Shown here piece after piece: positions 62,449 through 64,000 of a DNA stretch of 64,000 bases (position 1 is the stretch's first letter; each line of letters starts with the position of its first letter). The notes under the pieces are model-generated. The model saw only the letters and a program-made list of their open reading frames with translations. It searched no databases and was not told the DNA's origin. The translations under genes were made by a program, and so were the position numbers. The stretch lies in the NCBI GenBank assembly GCA_963827855.1, contig CAWHBY010000001.1, positions 434,001 to 498,000 of the forward strand, read 5' to 3'. The stretch is from DTPU01 sp963827855 (GTDB lineage: Bacteria; Planctomycetota; Phycisphaerae; Sedimentisphaerales; Anaerobacaceae).

Positions 62449-64000
62449 GCTTGAGCTCCTCAGGAGAGATCTCTTTCCACAGACCCGTTTCGTCGATCTT
62501 GAGCACGTCCAGGTCCCGCTGAAGTTGCAGCTCCGCGATGCGGTAGTTCACAAACGCGGTAGTCAGTGAGTTCTGTGCGGACAGCAGGGCGTCCTGGGAC
62601 TCCAGCAGGTCGCGGATCTGGGTCCTGCCTGCCTCCAGGAAGAGGGTGCTGCTCTTGACCCGCTTCTCGGCCACCATCACTGACTGTGCCTGAATCTTGA
62701 GGCTTTCCCGTGACTCCAGGAGAGTCCGGAGGTCGTCCCGCACGGCCAGCTTGATCTCGTCCTCAAGCGTCTGGACGCTTCGGACCGTTCGCTCCAGGCC
62801 GATCAGGCTGGTGCGATAGACGTTCCGCTCACGGGTCCTCTCGATGGGCAGATCCAGGGAGAGCAGTGCCGAGTAACGGGTGCCGTTGAACGTCAGCCTC
62901 CCTTCGTCGTCGTTGCTCACCAGGGTGACGGAACTGCCCAGGTTCAGTCCTGTCCTCAGGGCATCGGCTGCAATGATCACGCCCCTCTGGGCGTCATAGA
63001 CGTCACCGATGGCCGTGAGGAGATCCAGCCTGTTCTGCAGGGCGAGCCTGACCGCCAGGGATTCCGCGATCTCCAGGGGGCCTGCCTCCGCAGGGTCGGG
63101 AGGAACCAGCTCCACGGGCGCATCGGCCGGAGGCGCCGGGGCATTGGGATCGGGTTTGGCCGGGGCTTCTGCCGGCGTGGTCTCCAGTATCCGGGTATAG
63201 CGTTCCCTCAGCCTGACCAGGTCATTGGGGTCCAGCTCAATCAGGGCATCGGGAGGCAGGCCGACCGAGGTCTTAAAGGAATCCAGCCGGCTCTTGAGTT
63301 GTTCCTGGGCCGAGATCCACTGGTTCCTGGCGCTAAGCTCCCGCTGGACTGCCTGGTCCACCTCGATCTCAGCCATGCGTCCTGCATCCGCCCGCCTGCG
63401 GGACCATCGGGCCGACTGGACTGAGCTGCGATAGTTCGCCTGGGAATTGGCCATGGAGTCCATCTGGCGAAGGACGTCGAAGTAGCTCCTGGCGATCGTG
63501 ACCGCGAAGGTCCGCTTGTAGCGTTCGAAGCTCCAGATCTGGTACACGAGGTTACGCTCTGCCTGTACCAGGGGCTCGGTCACGATCTCGCGGCCCGCAC
63601 CCCGGAGCAAGGGGATCGACACAGAGGCATCGCCTGTCACTGCCGCGGATGAGCCCTTCCCTCCCACCAGCAGGCTCACCAGGTCGACCGCCAGGGCGCC
63701 GGTCAGCTCCGCGCCGTTCTTGAGGACCTTGGTCACCTGGGCCGATCCATTGGAGGTCAACCGAGTGGGGGTCGGCTCAACGGTCTCGTCTGCAGTGATC
63801 CTGCTGCTCGCCGTGCTCTGGAAGATGCTTCTGAAGCTGTTTCGTTCCAGATCCAGGTCCAAAGCCGCCCGGAACACGGCTTCCTTTTGATTCTGGTACT
63901 CCGCGCTGTTCTTGGCCCCGATCTGGAGCGCGTCCTCAAGGGAGAGCCTCAGAGGCTGGTCTGCCTCCACTGCCAAGTCGGCGTCGCCTGGGGCTGACGT
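62432..64000 (-). CDS. TolC-like outer-membrane efflux protein (N-terminus outside window)
   Basis: The frame is open to the right edge, so the start lies beyond it; the visible part is about 522 residues. It shows two OEP repeats with long helices (LRLSLEDALQIGAKNSAEYQ, GRTQIRDLLESQDALLSAQN), beta-strand segments, and a Pro/Ala-rich insert between the repeats (PAEAPAKPDPNAPAPPADAP). The end overlaps the MacA-like gene by 17 bases. It forms the outer-membrane duct of the tripartite system. Confidence 0.88.
   Translation of the reverse strand, partial: TSAPGDADLAVEADQPLRLSLEDALQIGAKNSAEYQNQKEAVFRAALDLDLERNSFRSIFQSTASSRITADETVEPTPTRLTSNGSAQVTKVLKNGAELTGALAVDLVSLLVGGKGSSAAVTGDASVSIPLLRGAGREIVTEPLVQAERNLVYQIWSFERYKRTFAVTIARSYFDVLRQMDSMANSQANYRSSVQSARWSRRRADAGRMAEIEVDQAVQRELSARNQWISAQEQLKSRLDSFKTSVGLPPDALIELDPNDLVRLRERYTRILETTPAEAPAKPDPNAPAPPADAPVELVPPDPAEAGPLEIAESLAVRLALQNRLDLLTAIGDVYDAQRGVIIAADALRTGLNLGSSVTLVSNDDEGRLTFNGTRYSALLSLDLPIERTRERNVYRTSLIGLERTVRSVQTLEDEIKLAVRDDLRTLLESRESLKIQAQSVMVAEKRVKSSTLFLEAGRTQIRDLLESQDALLSAQNSLTTAFVNYRIAELQLQRDLDVLKIDETGLWKEISPEELKHGITS

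Overview
The window reads as a chromosomal contig of a GC-rich planctomycete, most likely class Phycisphaerae. The evidence is the large secreted proteins built from LamG, discoidin and VDDFESY-type modules, the DUF1080 and GH172 (DUF2961) enzymes, a remnant of a characteristic planctomycete Ser/Thr kinase, and a planctomycete-style tyrosine integrase. These assignments come from motif recognition, not from a database search.

Layout. Positions 1-6.7 kb hold secreted carbohydrate-active genes: the end of a LamG/discoidin protein, a GH97 enzyme and a PL6-GH105 fusion. Positions 6798-13375 are a 6.6 kb integrative element inserted in the 3' end of a tRNA-Val(UAC) gene. It encodes a TerS-like protein, an O-like initiator with internal iterons, a DnaB/RepA-like ATPase, an excisionase-like protein, a ribbon-helix-helix protein and an integrase whose coding sequence contains the crossover site. 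Positions 13.7-36.7 kb are mostly housekeeping: typA, a GntR/YtrA-type ABC operon, a DUF1080 lipoprotein, a methyltransferase, pgpA next to an unusual kinase-like membrane protein, a truD-corA-dtd run, a hybrid sensor kinase, clpB, a HepT-MntA toxin-antitoxin pair, an SDR protein and mazG. Positions 36.9-55.6 kb are a second polysaccharide region: a CE15-like/DUF1080/PHP fusion, a GH5 enzyme, a sugar kinase of KDG-kinase type, a LamG/discoidin protein, a DUF6786-like protein, a GH116 enzyme and two GH172 proteins. Positions 55.7-64 kb hold an M48 protease, a kinase remnant and a MacAB-TolC-like operon with two tandem permeases that runs off the right edge.

Two features cut across the window. 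First, many gene ends are followed by degenerate 7-8 bp tandem repeats in at least six sequence families, usually as two blocks in opposite orientation around a short spacer; in three cases the repeat supplies the stop codon of the adjacent gene. Second, at least seven single-base-scale frameshifts break otherwise well-conserved genes (pgpA, the sensor kinase, CE15-DUF1080, GH116, GH172 twice, the ABC ATPase), most at short homopolymers. This looks more like residual sequencing indels than gene decay, so those genes may be intact in the organism.

The most interesting system is the integrative element. Joining its two ends in frame predicts a 499-residue integrase in the excised circle whose last 68 residues are replaced, on integration, by 13 residues read from the antisense of tRNA-Val. 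The same circularisation would place the TerS-like gene directly downstream of the replication/integrase operon. This suggests an excision-dependent switch of both integrase form and cargo expression in a phage-satellite-like element.
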